Assembly: GCF_014202315.1 (NCBI RefSeq)
Contig: NZ_JACHGN010000015.1
Coordinates: 124,001-188,000 of the forward strand
Reading direction: 5' to 3'
From: Thermocatellispora tengchongensis
Lineage (GTDB): Bacteria > Actinomycetota > Actinomycetes > Streptosporangiales > Streptosporangiaceae
Length of the DNA stretch: 64,000 nucleotides
The notes beneath the pieces were generated by a model. That model was not told the DNA's origin and made no database searches. It worked only from the letters and a program-made list of their open reading frames with translations. Shown here piece by piece: positions 53,518 through 63,206 of the stretch; within the stretch, counting starts at the first letter, position 1, and the number at the start of each line of letters is the position of its first letter. Both the position numbers and the translations under genes were made by a program.

Positions 53518-54953
53518 CCACGGCGACCACGGTGACCACGGCGACCTGGCGGCGGGCGGTGACGCTGCGGTTCACCGGATCGCGTGGCGGGCAGGGCCCG
53601 GCCACCTGGGGGCAGCGCGCCATCTGGCGGCTGATCCACCGGCTGGGCGAGGCCGACCCCTTCTACAACATCCCCTGGACCCTGCCGATCGCCGGCCGGG
53701 CCGGCCTGGGGACCGTACTCGACGCACTGCGCACGCTCGTCGAGCGGCACGAGGCCCTCCGCACCACCTGCGAGCAGACGCCCGCCGGGCTGGTGCAGCG
53801 GGTGGCGCGCACGGGCGAGCTGACGGTCGGCGTCTTCGACGCGTCCGGCGCCAGGCCGCTCACCGAGGCCAAGAGGATCGCCGCCGACCTGGCCGCCAAG
53901 ACGTTCGACTACGGGGTGGACCTGCCGGTGCGGTGCGCCGTCGTGCTCGAAGGCGACCGGCCCCGGGCCATCGCCTTCGGCCTGTCGCACCTGGCCGTCG
54001 ACGGCTGGGCCCTGGATCTCATCGCCGGCGAGTGCCGGGCCCTCATCTTCGGGGACGACCTGCCCGAACCCTCCTGGCAGCCGTTGGACCAGGCGGCGTT
54101 CGAACAGGGCCCCCGAGGCGCCGCCCGGGGAGAACGGTCACTGCGTCACTGGGAGTCGCTGCTGCGCCAGGGCCCGCTGAATCTGTTCGACCTCCCCCGG
54201 GTCATCCCCGAGGAGCCGCGGTTCGTCCGGCTCGGCATGGAGTCGGCCGCCGCCGCCCGGGCCGCGCGGACGCTGGCGGAACGTTGGTCGATCAGCACGG
54301 CGAGCGTGCTGACCGCCGCCTCCGTGACGCTCCTGGCCACGGTGACCGGCCACTCTGACCTCAACATGCAGCTCGTCGTGTCGAACCGGCACATTCCGCG
54401 GATCGGCCGGATGGTGGGCACCGCCGTACAGGATGGACTGGTCTTCTTCCGTCTGGGCGGGACGACCTTCGGCGAGGTCGCACGGCGGACGCACCGGCAG
54501 GCGCTGCTCGGCTGCCGCAACGCGTACTACGACCCGGTCGCCTGGGACGCGCTGCGCCGAAGGGTGGGCCGGGAACGCGGCGGCGCCCTCGACATCTCGG
54601 CCTACTTCAACGACACCCGGCCCACCGGGGACTGGCCGGACCTGCCCGAGGGCGGCCCGGCCGTGCCGGCCGCGCCCGCCAGGACCTTCGTCGTCGGCGC
54701 GTGGCGGCGGGTGGACGCCACCGTCGTCTTCTCCACCGGCCCCGCCACCCACACCGGCCAGTTCTACCTGGTGACCGACACCGCGTGCGTGCCCCGGGCG
54801 ACGGCCGAGGCCATGCTGCGCGGGCTGGAGACCCTGCTGATCCGCGCTGTGATTCAGGACGTGCCGTTGGAGGAGGTCGCCGCGCTGTGCGGGCTCGGCC
54901 CGCTGCGGCGCCGGCCGGCCGCACCGCTCGCGGCGGGGAAGGAGACACGATGA
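53514..54953 (+). CDS. Stand-alone condensation-like protein, variant active site
   Basis: A 479-residue condensation-fold protein. The motif reads SHLAVDG: the first His is Ser (S158) but the catalytic second His (H159), D163 and G164 are kept. Other family stretches are visible (VLDALRTLVERHEALRTTCEQ near the start). It may condense, or act on a carrier-bound intermediate as cyclase or dehydratase-like variants do. It overlaps both neighbours by four bases. Confidence 0.8.
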   Translation: MTTATTVTTATWRRAVTLRFTGSRGGQGPATWGQRAIWRLIHRLGEADPFYNIPWTLPIAGRAGLGTVLDALRTLVERHEALRTTCEQTPAGLVQRVARTGELTVGVFDASGARPLTEAKRIAADLAAKTFDYGVDLPVRCAVVLEGDRPRAIAFGLSHLAVDGWALDLIAGECRALIFGDDLPEPSWQPLDQAAFEQGPRGAARGERSLRHWESLLRQGPLNLFDLPRVIPEEPRFVRLGMESAAAARAARTLAERWSISTASVLTAASVTLLATVTGHSDLNMQLVVSNRHIPRIGRMVGTAVQDGLVFFRLGGTTFGEVARRTHRQALLGCRNAYYDPVAWDALRRRVGRERGGALDISAYFNDTRPTGDWPDLPEGGPAVPAAPARTFVVGAWRRVDATVVFSTGPATHTGQFYLVTDTACVPRATAEAMLRGLETLLIRAVIQDVPLEEVAALCGLGPLRRRPAAPLAAGKETR

Positions 54954-56347
54954 CCGGAGCCGACCGGCGCCAGGCGCTGCTCACCCGGCTCGCCGAACTG
55001 CCGCCCGAGCAGCGCGACGCGCTGCACGCGTCCCTCCTGCGCCGGCCGCGCGAGCGTACCTGGCCGCTCACCCGCCAGCAGGAGCAGTTCTGGTACATCA
55101 ACCAGTTCGCCAAGGACCCGGCCGGCAGCTCGTACCACATTCCATGGTGCGTTCGGCTGCGCGGGCCGATCGACCAGGAGGCCCTGGCCACCGCCCTCAC
55201 CCGGATCGTCGAGCGGCATCACACGCTCCGGGTGCGGTTCCGGCTGGTAGACGACCGGCTCGTGCAGGTCCTCATGCCTCCCGAACCGGTGCCGCTGCCC
55301 CTGCTCGACGTCGCGGACGAGGAGGAGGCCGCCCTGGCCGCCTTCATCGACCGGCCGTTCGACCTGGAGAACGATCCGCCGTTGCGGGCGGCGCTGCTGC
55401 GCCTGGCGGACGACGAGGCCGTACTGTGCGTCGTGCTGCACCACATCGTGGCCGACGCCTGGTCGCTCAACATCCTGCTGCGGGAGATGGCCGAGTGCTA
55501 CACGGCCCGGTGGGAGGGGCGGGAGCCGGATCTGCCGGAGCTGCCGATCCAGTTCCCCGACTTCGCCGCCGAGGACGGCCGGCGGGACCATTCGGCGGCC
55601 CTGGAGCACTGGACCCGTACGCTCGCCGGCTCGGTCCCCCTGGACCTGCCGATCGACCGTCCCCGCCCGCCGCGGTGGACGGGCCACGCGGACGAGGAGC
55701 ACTTCCGGATCAGTGAGGAGGCCGTCGTCCGGCTGGAGGAGGCCGCCCGCCGGGAACGCGGCACGTTGTTCACCGCGATGGTCACGGCCTACCAGGTCGC
55801 CCTCGGGTTGCTGGCCGGCCAGGACGACGTGTGCGTCGGCGTGCCCACCGTCGGGCGGGCCCGAACCGAGCTGGAGCCGCTGATCGGCTGCTTCTCCACG
55901 GTCATCGTGATGCGCGCGGACCTGTCCGGCGACCCGGCCTTCCGCGAGCTGCACCGCCGTACCCGGGTCGCGCTGCTGCGCGGGCTCCAATACCCGGACA
56001 TGCCGTGGGAGCGGCTCTTCGAGTCGCTGGGCCGCGCCCGTGACCTGAGCCGCCCGTCGCTGTACCAGGTCATGTTCAACCTGCTCAACGTTCCGGGCGA
56101 CGACCGGTCGCGCACCACGATGGCCGACCTGGAGATCGAGTTCTTCCAGCCCCGCAGGCGCTACACGCACTCGGAGCTGGACGCGCTGACCGTGCGGGAT
56201 CCAGTGGGACTGGGCGGAGTCTTCATCTACAACCGCGACCAGTTCTCGGCCGCCACCGTACGGCGGTTCATCGCCGCCTTCATGGGCGTGGTGGTACGCG
56301 CCGGCGCCGACCCGGATCTACGCATTTCACAGATGAAGGGACATTGA
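54950..56347 (+). CDS. Stand-alone NRPS condensation protein
   Basis: A 465-residue condensation domain with RQQEQFWYINQFAKDPAGSSYHIP at the start and HHIVADAW at H164-A170, so the final Gly of HHxxxDG is Ala. Later motifs (VGVPTVGRARTELEPLIGCF and YPDMPWERLFESL) are normal. The Gly-to-Ala change is mild and activity is likely. The preceding 40 residues form a helical docking-like extension (LPPEQRDALHASLLRR). One base separates it from the next gene. Confidence 0.85.
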   Translation: MTGADRRQALLTRLAELPPEQRDALHASLLRRPRERTWPLTRQQEQFWYINQFAKDPAGSSYHIPWCVRLRGPIDQEALATALTRIVERHHTLRVRFRLVDDRLVQVLMPPEPVPLPLLDVADEEEAALAAFIDRPFDLENDPPLRAALLRLADDEAVLCVVLHHIVADAWSLNILLREMAECYTARWEGREPDLPELPIQFPDFAAEDGRRDHSAALEHWTRTLAGSVPLDLPIDRPRPPRWTGHADEEHFRISEEAVVRLEEAARRERGTLFTAMVTAYQVALGLLAGQDDVCVGVPTVGRARTELEPLIGCFSTVIVMRADLSGDPAFRELHRRTRVALLRGLQYPDMPWERLFESLGRARDLSRPSLYQVMFNLLNVPGDDRSRTTMADLEIEFFQPRRRYTHSELDALTVRDPVGLGGVFIYNRDQFSAATVRRFIAAFMGVVVRAGADPDLRISQMKGH

Positions 56348-56348
56348 C

Positions 56349-58214
56349 ATGAGAGGGGCACCACTTGTGACGACGCTTGAGGTGATCCGGCGCCGGCGGG
56401 ACCTGCGGCCCGACGCGGTGGCGGTGAGCGGGCCGGAGGGCGGCCTCACCTACGCCGAATTACTCGAACGGGTCGACCGGCTGTCGGCGACCCTGCGCCG
56501 GCTGGGCGTGAGGCCGGGCGCCCACATCGGCCTGTGCCTGCGGCGTAATCCGGGCATGGTGGTCGCGCTGCTGGCGGTATGGGCGGCGGGCGGCGCGTAC
56601 GTCCCGCTCGACCCGGCCTTCCCCGCCGAACGGCTCCGCCTGATGCGCGAGGACGCCGCGGCCGACCTCGTACTGACCCAGCCGGGCGTGGACCGGCGCC
56701 TGCTCGACGGGGTGCCGAGGGTGCTGACGATCCTGGAGGACGGCACGGTCCCGGGAGCGGACCCCGCGGCGGAACCACCCGCGACCGGCGTCTCCCCCGC
56801 CGCTCTGGCCTACCTGATCTACACCTCGGGCTCCACCGGCCGCCCCAAGGGGGTGGCGGTGCCGCACGGGGCGGTCGGCAACCTGATCGAGTCGTTCGCC
56901 TCCCTGCTCGGGCCGGCCGAGCAGGACCGGTGGCTCGCCGTGACCACCCTGTCGTTCGACATCTCGGTGCTGGAGCTCCTGCTCCCGCTGGCCTGCGGGG
57001 CCCAAGTGGTCATCGCGCCCACGTCCACGGTCGCCGACGGCACGGCGCTGCGCGAGCTGGCCATCGGAGCCACGATCATGCAGGCGACCCCGCAGACCTG
57101 GCGCCTGCTGCTGGAGGCCGGCGGCGTGCCCGAGACGATCACCACCCGGCTCTGCGGCGGCGAGGCGCTGCCCCGGGACCTGGCCGACGCCCTGCTGGCG
57201 GACGGCGCCCGGCTGTGGAACGTGTACGGCCCGACGGAGACGACGGTGTGGTCATCGGCCGGGCTCGTCGCGCCCGCCCCGGCCCCGGTGGACCTGGGCG
57301 AGCCGATCGGGCGAACTCGCCTGTACGTGCTGGACGCCGACGGCGATCCGGTACCCGCGGGAAAGACGGGGGAACTGCACATCGGCGGGGCCGGGCTCGC
57401 CCGGGGATACCACGGCCTGCCGGCCATGACCGCGGACCGCTTCCGGCCCGACCCGTTCGCCGGCGTGCCCGGGGCGCGCATGTACGCCACCGGTGACCTC
57501 GTCCGCGCCGATTCCGAGGGGCGCCTGGAGTACCTGGGCCGCGGCGACCAGCAGGTGAAGATCCAGGGGCACCGGATAGAACTCGGCGAGATCGAGGCCG
57601 TGCTGCGCGCGGCGGCCGGGGTACGGCAGGCCGCGGTCGGCGTGCACCCGGGAGCCGACGGGCTGCCCCGGCTGATCGCCTACGTGGTCCCGGCCGACGA
57701 CGCCACCGTGATCTGGCCGATGTTGCGCGCGCGGCTGCGGGCGCGGCTGCCCGGCTACATGATCCCCGCCGGCCTCGTCGTCCTGGACCGCCTGCCGCTC
57801 ACCCCCAACGGCAAGCTGGACCGGGCCGCGCTGCCGCCCCCCGACCGGGCGGCGGCCCGCGCGGTCGCCTACCGGGCGGCGGAGACCCCGGTGGAGAAGG
57901 AACTGGCCGCGATATGGGCGGAGGTGCTGGGGCTCGGCGAGCCCGTGGGAGTCGATGACGACTTCTTCGATCTGGGCGGGCATTCGCTCACCGCCACCAA
58001 GATCCTGGCCAGGATGCGGGCGCGTATGAGCGTCTCGCTGCCCCTCGCCGCGCTGTTCGAACACCCCACGGTCGCCGGGCTCGCGCAGCGGCTGGCCCAC
58101 CGCGACGAGCGCGGGCTGGACCTGGCCGAGATGGCCGCGTTACGCGTCCAGTTCGACGGCCTCAGCGCCGAGGAGCTGGCCGCGATCTTCGACGAACCGA
58201 TGGCGGACAGATGA
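56349..58214 (+). CDS. NRPS adenylation-carrier (A-PCP) protein, predicted glycine
   Basis: A 621-residue protein. The adenylation domain has YTSGSTGRPKGVAVPHGAV, NVYGPTETTVW, and the A10 Lys in PNGKLDRAAL. My reading of the pocket is D-I-L-Q-L-G-V-V-W, close to the glycine code D-I-L-Q-L-G-L-I-W. The carrier Ser is S546 (LGGHSL), followed by a 50-residue tail that may dock to the next protein. It supplies an aminoacyl-carrier to one of the separate condensation domains. Confidence 0.88.
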   Translation: MRGAPLVTTLEVIRRRRDLRPDAVAVSGPEGGLTYAELLERVDRLSATLRRLGVRPGAHIGLCLRRNPGMVVALLAVWAAGGAYVPLDPAFPAERLRLMREDAAADLVLTQPGVDRRLLDGVPRVLTILEDGTVPGADPAAEPPATGVSPAALAYLIYTSGSTGRPKGVAVPHGAVGNLIESFASLLGPAEQDRWLAVTTLSFDISVLELLLPLACGAQVVIAPTSTVADGTALRELAIGATIMQATPQTWRLLLEAGGVPETITTRLCGGEALPRDLADALLADGARLWNVYGPTETTVWSSAGLVAPAPAPVDLGEPIGRTRLYVLDADGDPVPAGKTGELHIGGAGLARGYHGLPAMTADRFRPDPFAGVPGARMYATGDLVRADSEGRLEYLGRGDQQVKIQGHRIELGEIEAVLRAAAGVRQAAVGVHPGADGLPRLIAYVVPADDATVIWPMLRARLRARLPGYMIPAGLVVLDRLPLTPNGKLDRAALPPPDRAAARAVAYRAAETPVEKELAAIWAEVLGLGEPVGVDDDFFDLGGHSLTATKILARMRARMSVSLPLAALFEHPTVAGLAQRLAHRDERGLDLAEMAALRVQFDGLSAEELAAIFDEPMADR

Positions 58215-61200
58215 GAATCCCGTTGTCCCCGGCGCAGGAACGCCTGTGGCTGCTGCAGCGACTCGATCCGGACAGCGCCTCCTATACCCTGCACCTCACC
58301 CGATGGATACGCGGCCGGCCGGACCGGGGGGCGTTCCTGCGCGCGTGCGACGACGTCGTGGCGCGGCACGAGAGCCTGCGCAGCCGCTTCGCCGAGGAGC
58401 AGGGCGTACCGTACGCCGTCGTCGGACCACCGCCCTCCGGCGTGGCCGACCTGCTGCACGCGGTGGACTCCGAGCACGCCGACCGGCTGGTGAGCGAGCA
58501 GGTCAACGCGGCCTTCGACCTCGCGGCCGGCCCGCCCCTGCGGATCACACTGATCGGTCTCGGCGGAAGCGAGCACATCCTGTGCGTCACGATGCATCAC
58601 ATCATCGCCGACCGGTGGTCGCTCGGGGTGTTCCTGGGCGATCTGGCGGCGTGCTACACGGCCAGAGTCGCGGGTGTCGCACCGCGGCTGCCGGCGCTGC
58701 CCGTGCGGGCCGGAGATCACGCGCTCTGGCATCGGCGGCAGGCCGCGTACGGCGTGTCGTACTGGCGGGACAAGCTGGCCGCTCCCCCGCCCGCCGACCT
58801 GCCCTTCCAGGACGGCGAGGCGAGCGGGCAGGGGGCGACCCACCGGGTCCTGCTGCCCGCCGATCTCGGCCGGCGGCTGGAGCGGCTGGCCAAGGAGCAT
58901 CGCACCACCCTGTTCACCGTGCTGATGGCGGGCTACCAGGCGCTGCTGGCCCGGCACACCGGCCGCACCGACATCATGGTGGGCAGCGCCATCGCCGGGC
59001 GCGACCGCGTCGAACTGGAACCGATGATCGGGTGCATATCGCGGACCGTGGTCATCCGGGGCGATCTGACGGGCGACCCGGCCTTCACCGAACTGGTGAC
59101 CCAGGTGCGAGGCGAGGTGCTGGACGCGCTGGGCAACTTCGACGTGCCGTTCGAGCGGCTCGACGCCCCGGCCGAGATCCTGGTTCCGTCGATGCTGGTC
59201 CTGCACGACCACGACGAGGTTTCCGGGCAGGCGTTCCCGGGGCTTGAACTGGCCGAGTACGACGCCGCCTCCCGGCAGACCGAGATGGCCCTGATGGTGC
59301 GGGTCGTCAGGTACGGGCACTGGCTCAGCGTCGAGTTCTCCCACGACACGGGCATGTTCGCCCCGCAGGCGGTCCGCCGGCTGGCCGACCGGTTCGTCCG
59401 GCTGCTGGAGGCCGTCGCCTCCGCACCGGACACCCCGATCTCGGCCCTGGACATCTGGACTCCCGAGGACGAGGCCGACATTCATGCCCTGGCCGGGGCA
59501 CGCGATGCCGCGCTCCCGGCGGCCTCCCCCGTGATCCGGACGATCGCCGAGACGGCGCGGCGGTCACCGGAAGCCCTGGCCGTGGTGTGCGGCGAGACGC
59601 GGCTCACGTACGGCGAGCTGCTGTCCCGGGTGGACACCCTCGCCGCCGCGTTGCGGAGCGCCGGGGCAGGGCCGGGGGACGTGGTCGGCGTGTGCCTGCC
59701 GCGCTCCACGGAGGCGATCGTCGCGCTGCTGGCCGTGTGGCGGGCCGACGCGGCGTACCTGCCGCTCGACGTGGCCGACCCTGACGAGAGGATCGCTCTC
59801 GCCCTCGCGGACGCCTCCGCCCGGCATGTGATCACTCGGCGCGCACTGCCCTCCGGCCAGATCGCGATCGACCCGGCGGCGACCCGATCCGCGGGCGGCA
59901 TCCCGGCCGCCGGGGGCGCCGGCCCCGTACCGGCGGCGGAAGGCGCGTGGCCCGGCTCCGGGGACGCCGCGTATGTGATCTACACCTCGGGTTCCACCGG
60001 ACGCCCCAAGGGTGTGCTGGTCGAGCACGGAGCCGTCGCCGCCCGGGTGCACTGGATGCGCTCGGACTACGGCCTGGCCCCCGGCGACCGCGTGGTCCAG
60101 TTCGCCACGCTGGGCTTCGACGCGCACGTCGAGGAGATCTTCCCCACCCTGGCCGCGGGCGCCACGCTGCTGCTGCTCCCCGACGGCGCGACCAGCCTGC
60201 CGGACGTGCTGGCCACCGAGGCGGGCCGGCGCGTCACCGTACTGGACCTGCCCACCGCCTATTGGCACTCGCTGGTGGAGGAACTGGACCAGATCGCCTG
60301 GCCACCGGGACTGCGCCTGGTGATCCTGGGCGGGGAGCAGGTGGCCGCGGCGGCGGTGCGGCGCTGGCGCGACCGTTTCGCCGAGCGGGTACGCCTCGTC
60401 AACACCTACGGCCCCACCGAGGCCACCGTGATCGCCACTGCCGCCGATCTGGACGCCGGCGCCGCCGTGGGCCGCCCGCCGATCGGCCGGCCCATCGGCG
60501 GGACCACGGTCCATGTGCTGGACGGGCGGGGGGAACCGCTCCCTCCCGGCGTCGTGGGCGAACTCGTCATCGGCGGAGCCGGGGTGGCCCGCGGCTACCT
60601 GGGCGGGCCGGCGCAGACCGCGGCCGTCTTCGTCCCCGACCCGTACGGCGCGCCGGGAGCGCGACGGTACCGTACCGGCGACCGCGCCCGCCGGCGTGCC
60701 GACGGGACGCTGGAGTTCCTGGGACGGCTGGACGGCCAGTTGAAGGTGCGCGGCTTCCGGGTCGAACCGGAAGAGATCGAAACCCGCCTGCTCGCCCACC
60801 CCCAGGTCGGACAGGCCCTCGTCACCGCCCGGAACGGGAAGCTCGTCGCCTACGTGGTGGGGACCGCCGACTTCACCGAACTTCGGTGGCACCTGGAGCG
60901 CACCCTGCCCCGTCACTTCCTGCCCGGCGCCTGGGTGCGCCTGGACGCGCTGCCCCTCACGCGGGGCGGCAAGGTGGACCGGGCGGCCCTGCCGGAACCG
61001 GTGATCGTCCCGGCGGCCGGGCACGTCTCGGCCCGCAGCGACGCGGAGAAGCTGGTGGCCGGGATCTGGGAGGAACTGCTCGGTGTCACCGACCCCGGCG
61101 TCTTCGACGACTTCTTCTCCCTGGGCGGTCACTCCCTGCTCGCGACGCGCGTGGCCGCGCGCCTGCGCCGCGCCATCGGAGTGCCGGTCCCCATCCGGAC

Positions 61201-61312
61201 CGTCTTCGCCCTCACCACGATCGCCGACCTCGCCGCCGGGGTCGAGGAACTGCTGATCGAGGAGCTGGAGAAGATGACCGACGAGGAGGCGGCGAACCTG
61301 CTGGACGGATGA
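58211..61312 (+). CDS. NRPS C-A-PCP protein
   Basis: A 1033-residue single module. The condensation motif is HHIIADR (H129, H130, D134, then R135 instead of Gly). The adenylation domain has YTSGSTGRPKGVLVEHGAV and the A10 Lys in RGGKVDRAAL. The pocket reads D-A-E-D-I-G-T-V-I: Glu and Asp inside the pocket suggest a cationic side chain such as a diamino acid, but I know no exact match. Carrier Ser is S975. No release domain follows, so chains must pass to the TE of the first gene. It is the last large gene of the operon. Confidence 0.87.
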   Translation: MRIPLSPAQERLWLLQRLDPDSASYTLHLTRWIRGRPDRGAFLRACDDVVARHESLRSRFAEEQGVPYAVVGPPPSGVADLLHAVDSEHADRLVSEQVNAAFDLAAGPPLRITLIGLGGSEHILCVTMHHIIADRWSLGVFLGDLAACYTARVAGVAPRLPALPVRAGDHALWHRRQAAYGVSYWRDKLAAPPPADLPFQDGEASGQGATHRVLLPADLGRRLERLAKEHRTTLFTVLMAGYQALLARHTGRTDIMVGSAIAGRDRVELEPMIGCISRTVVIRGDLTGDPAFTELVTQVRGEVLDALGNFDVPFERLDAPAEILVPSMLVLHDHDEVSGQAFPGLELAEYDAASRQTEMALMVRVVRYGHWLSVEFSHDTGMFAPQAVRRLADRFVRLLEAVASAPDTPISALDIWTPEDEADIHALAGARDAALPAASPVIRTIAETARRSPEALAVVCGETRLTYGELLSRVDTLAAALRSAGAGPGDVVGVCLPRSTEAIVALLAVWRADAAYLPLDVADPDERIALALADASARHVITRRALPSGQIAIDPAATRSAGGIPAAGGAGPVPAAEGAWPGSGDAAYVIYTSGSTGRPKGVLVEHGAVAARVHWMRSDYGLAPGDRVVQFATLGFDAHVEEIFPTLAAGATLLLLPDGATSLPDVLATEAGRRVTVLDLPTAYWHSLVEELDQIAWPPGLRLVILGGEQVAAAAVRRWRDRFAERVRLVNTYGPTEATVIATAADLDAGAAVGRPPIGRPIGGTTVHVLDGRGEPLPPGVVGELVIGGAGVARGYLGGPAQTAAVFVPDPYGAPGARRYRTGDRARRRADGTLEFLGRLDGQLKVRGFRVEPEEIETRLLAHPQVGQALVTARNGKLVAYVVGTADFTELRWHLERTLPRHFLPGAWVRLDALPLTRGGKVDRAALPEPVIVPAAGHVSARSDAEKLVAGIWEELLGVTDPGVFDDFFSLGGHSLLATRVAARLRRAIGVPVPIRTVFALTTIADLAAGVEELLIEELEKMTDEEAANLLDG

Positions 61313-61638
61313 ACGAGGCCCAGCACCCGGAAGACGCCCACGCCGGCCTGCTGGAGGAACGTGAACGACACAAGATTGAGAAGAGAGATGTTTCATCGGC
61401 CCTGCTGAGAACCGCTGTGGCACAGAACCGTCTCCAGGCTTTCAGGGGATTGCACCGCGTCCGTAGACGTGACCGGCCAAGGTATCTCCGATACGATGCC
61501 GTCCCTGCGATCGTCAGCGGTCCCGGTGCCTGTCCGGTCCGCGCGAACCTTGCGACGTCCGGACCTACCCTGCCAACGATCGTGCAACGCCCGGAAACCC
61601 GCGACAGGAGAGGGAACCACAGGCCATGGCCAAGGTGA
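61309..61638 (+). CDS. Possible small ORF coupled to the NRPS operon end
   Basis: An ATG overlaps the stop of the last NRPS gene (ATGA), like most junctions in the operon. It opens a 109-residue frame. The first 20 codons (MNEAQHPEDAHAGLLEERER) have the third-base GC of real genes, after which the bias fades. I do not recognise it; it could be a truncated downstream gene or chance. The rest of the 61313-61625 interval shows only a short palindrome, GTATC-TCC-GATAC at 61482-61494. Confidence 0.25.
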   Translation: MNEAQHPEDAHAGLLEERERHKIEKRDVSSALLRTAVAQNRLQAFRGLHRVRRRDRPRYLRYDAVPAIVSGPGACPVRANLATSGPTLPTIVQRPETRDRRGNHRPWPR

Positions 61639-62216
61639 TCGCGAGCGCGACGGTCTCGTTGGACGGCTTCATCGCCGACGAGTCGGACCGGGTGGGTCCG
61701 CTGTTCGACTGGTACAACAACGGGGATGTCCCCTTCAACGGGGGCGACCCGGAGCGGGTCTTCCACGTTTCGGCCGCCAGCGCCGCGTACATGGAGAAAA
61801 CCTGGTCGCAGATCGGAGTGGCGGTGATCGGCCGTCGCCTGTTCGACCTCACCAACGGCTGGAACGGCCGACCCGCAGCGGGCGACGCCGTCTTCGTGGT
61901 GACCCACAATCCGCCGACGGACTGGCCGTTCCCCGACGCGCCGTTCACCTTCGTCACAGACGGCCTGGAAAGTGCGATCGCCCAGGCCAAGGTCGCCGCC
62001 GGAGACAAGGACGTGTCGCTGACCGGCGGCGACCTGCTGGGCCAGGCCCTGGCCGCCGGTCTGGTGGACGAACTCCAGGTCGACCTGGTCCCGGTGGTGT
62101 TCGGCAAGGGCATACGGTTCTTCGGCGCGTACGACGGTCCACCCGCACTCCTCGGCAACCCGGAGATCGTCCAGGGCGACCGGGTCACCCATCTGCGATA
62201 CGACGTCCTTCGATAG
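61626..62216 (+). CDS. Dihydrofolate reductase-like (RibD C-terminal domain) protein
   Basis: A 196-residue reductase-like protein with ATVSLDGFIADESDRVGPLFDWY at the start, VAVIGRRLFDLTNGW, and VSLTGGDLLGQALAAGLVDELQVDLVPVVFGKG. Same family as the protein at 17.2 kb, with a longer first loop. ATG follows GAGAGGG. Its own leader of 300 bases separates it from the NRPS operon, so it is probably independent. Substrate unknown. Confidence 0.85.
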   Translation: MAKVIASATVSLDGFIADESDRVGPLFDWYNNGDVPFNGGDPERVFHVSAASAAYMEKTWSQIGVAVIGRRLFDLTNGWNGRPAAGDAVFVVTHNPPTDWPFPDAPFTFVTDGLESAIAQAKVAAGDKDVSLTGGDLLGQALAAGLVDELQVDLVPVVFGKGIRFFGAYDGPPALLGNPEIVQGDRVTHLRYDVLR

Positions 62217-62227
62217 CCCGGTGAACC

Positions 62228-63049
62228 TCAGAATCCGAAGCGGAACATCCGATAGAAGTTCCTGGTCACGGAGATCGTGTTCATGAGCCGGTACGCGGTG
62301 CGGTAAACGCGCGCGGGAATCCTCGCGTACAGCGAGACGAAGGGGACGTCCTCGATATACGTGAAGCGTGGGTTCCACCTTTCGACGTCCCGTGGGTCCC
62401 GTATCGCGGTCCAGTAGGGCGTGTATCCCCTGCGTGCCAGGCTCTTCGACATCCGCTGTGTCATGCGAATGACCCATGGGGCGAATCCATCGAATATCAG
62501 TTCGCCTGTGCCGAAACGTTCGGTGAGCTGTTGGAAGAGGCGCTTGTTGTCGTTCTCTGTGAGGTGCATCACCAGCCCTTCGGCGATGATCAGCACCGGG
62601 CGATCCGCGGGGATCTCATCGAGCCACCCCGGGTCGGTGACCGAGGCGCCGATGGTGCGATACCCGTCCGGCTCTGGATAGATCTTGCGGCGCAGGTCGA
62701 TGACGTCGGGCAGGTCGATGTCGAACCAGCGGACACGGGGCGGCAGGTCGAGCCGGAGTGCCCGGCTGTCCAGCCCGCAGCCGAGGTGCAGCACGACGGC
62801 GTCCGGATGCCTGCGAAGGAAATCGGCGGCCCACTCGTCGAGTTGCCTGGAGCGCAGCGCCAGCGTGAACCGGTTGCCCGCACCGCCACGCACCATCAGT
62901 TTGCCGAAGTCGTAGTCGATGCGCTTCACGGCCTCGGCCGCGAAGTGGTCCCCGAGAATCGAGTCTTTCGAGCGGCTCTCCCACGCCCGGAGATACAGGG
63001 TGATGAGCGTCGTCTGCTCCACCCCGGTGAAGTCGGCCTTCTCTTTCAT
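62228..63049 (-). CDS. SAM-dependent methyltransferase (LCMT/TcmP-like)
   Basis: A 273-residue methyltransferase of the leucine-carboxyl/TcmP-like family. It starts with KADFTGVEQTTLITLYLRAWESR and has the SAM motif VVLHLGCGLDSRALRL with an acidic residue in WFDIDLPDVIDLRR, and later LIIAEGLVMHLTE. Members methylate carboxyls or phenols of secondary metabolites. ATG 63049 follows AAGGAGGGG. It is convergent with the reductase gene; a link to the peptide locus is possible but not shown. Confidence 0.87.
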   Translation of the reverse strand: MKEKADFTGVEQTTLITLYLRAWESRSKDSILGDHFAAEAVKRIDYDFGKLMVRGGAGNRFTLALRSRQLDEWAADFLRRHPDAVVLHLGCGLDSRALRLDLPPRVRWFDIDLPDVIDLRRKIYPEPDGYRTIGASVTDPGWLDEIPADRPVLIIAEGLVMHLTENDNKRLFQQLTERFGTGELIFDGFAPWVIRMTQRMSKSLARRGYTPYWTAIRDPRDVERWNPRFTYIEDVPFVSLYARIPARVYRTAYRLMNTISVTRNFYRMFRFGF

Positions 63050-63206
63050 CGGCCCCTCCTTTTCATCGCGCGATGGCTCTCCCACGCTCGATGGATTCGT
63101 CGCGGACCTCGGTGGCGGAGAACTCCCGATTGCCGGCAGGACACCACTGGGGCCGAAAACCTCGCAGGCCCGCGCGATGTCCGGCGGCGCCCCGGGCGAC
63201 GCGACG

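Noticed and set aside
61482-61494. Small palindrome GTATC-TCC-GATAC before the reductase gene
   Set aside because: Five-base arms only; too short to call an operator without a second copy.
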